Positions 5,857 through 5,970 of a DNA stretch of 5,970 nt are shown piece by piece. A program made the position numbers and the translations under genes. The notes below the pieces were generated by a model. It saw only the letters and a list, made by a program, of their open reading frames with translations, did not search any database and was not told where the DNA came from. Within the stretch, counting starts at the first letter, position 1. Each line of letters starts with the position of its first letter. The DNA lies in the NCBI GenBank assembly GCA_025965295.1, contig JAOPXF010000126.1:1-5970 (forward strand), read 5' to 3'. This DNA is from Nocardioides sp. (lineage in GTDB: Bacteria; Actinomycetota; Actinomycetes; Propionibacteriales; Nocardioidaceae).

Positions 5857-5970
5857 ATGATGCACGAGGGCGAGGTGCGCGCCGACCCCACTCGCCGTCG
5901 GGTGCTGGCGCCGGCGCTGACCGGGATGAGCTACTACTGGGACTCGTTCCCCGCCTTCGCCCGGCTGTCC
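5857..5970 (+). CDS. Partial gene of unknown function, cut by the window edge
   Basis: The first 38 codons of an open frame with no stop before the window ends: MMHEGEVRADPTRRRVLAPA, then LTGMSYYWDSFPAFARLS. I do not recognise the family. The segment is soluble-looking, with no signal peptide or membrane helix, and has an aromatic cluster SYYWDSFPAF. Two ATGs stand in tandem (5857 and 5860). The first fits the predicted transcription start from the TAGGGT element, and neither has a Shine-Dalgarno. Support for a real gene comes from the placed promoter and the divergent layout rather than from homology. Confidence 0.5.
   Translation, partial: MMHEGEVRADPTRRRVLAPALTGMSYYWDSFPAFARLS

Noticed and set aside
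5787..5891. 35-residue extension of the lyase-family protein
   Set aside because: It would run over both divergent promoters and the start of the opposing gene; the MTDDQ start fits the TAGGCT element.

Overview
The window is very G+C rich. It uses GTG as well as ATG starts, has TAGnnT-type -10 elements placed so that transcripts would be leaderless, and carries a QIEHH-type actinobacterial fatty acid desaturase. Together these point to a high-GC actinomycete, plausibly Nocardioides or a relative. That placement is inference from style and gene content. The window looks like ordinary chromosome: no IS element, CRISPR array, tRNA, rRNA or phage gene was seen.

Layout. Positions 1-119 are non-coding and hold a repeat-rich, hairpin-forming stretch just past the end of a minus-strand membrane fatty acid desaturase (120-1196). 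Upstream of it on the same strand is a PLP-dependent threonine aldolase family enzyme (1267-2361). The 70-nt gap between them holds a perfect 8-bp-arm inverted repeat. A 133-nt divergent intergenic region (2362-2494) carries CAGGTT repeats with an 11-bp period and an inverted AACCTGCC copy. It leads into a tight plus-strand operon: a four-helix DUF2231 membrane protein (2495-2998), an OmpR/PhoB-type response regulator (3000-3662) and a HAMP-containing sensor histidine kinase (3659-4990). The operon is nearly or actually overlapping at both junctions. Only 13 nt separate the kinase from a convergent minus-strand isocitrate lyase/PEP mutase superfamily enzyme (5004-5786). A 70-nt divergent promoter region with apparently overlapping -35 elements then precedes a plus-strand gene cut by the window edge (5857-5970).

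How the parts work together. The central three genes look like one signalling unit: kinase senses, regulator binds DNA, and the DUF2231 protein is either an accessory sensor or target in the membrane. By the positive-inside rule, the four histidines in the DUF2231 helices and loop would lie on the outer face, the same side as the kinase sensor domain. The 11-bp-period repeats upstream suit the tandem half-sites OmpR-family regulators bind, so autoregulation is a reasonable hypothesis. The flanking metabolic genes (lipid desaturation, amino acid aldol cleavage, C-C lyase) show no clear functional link to the signalling unit.
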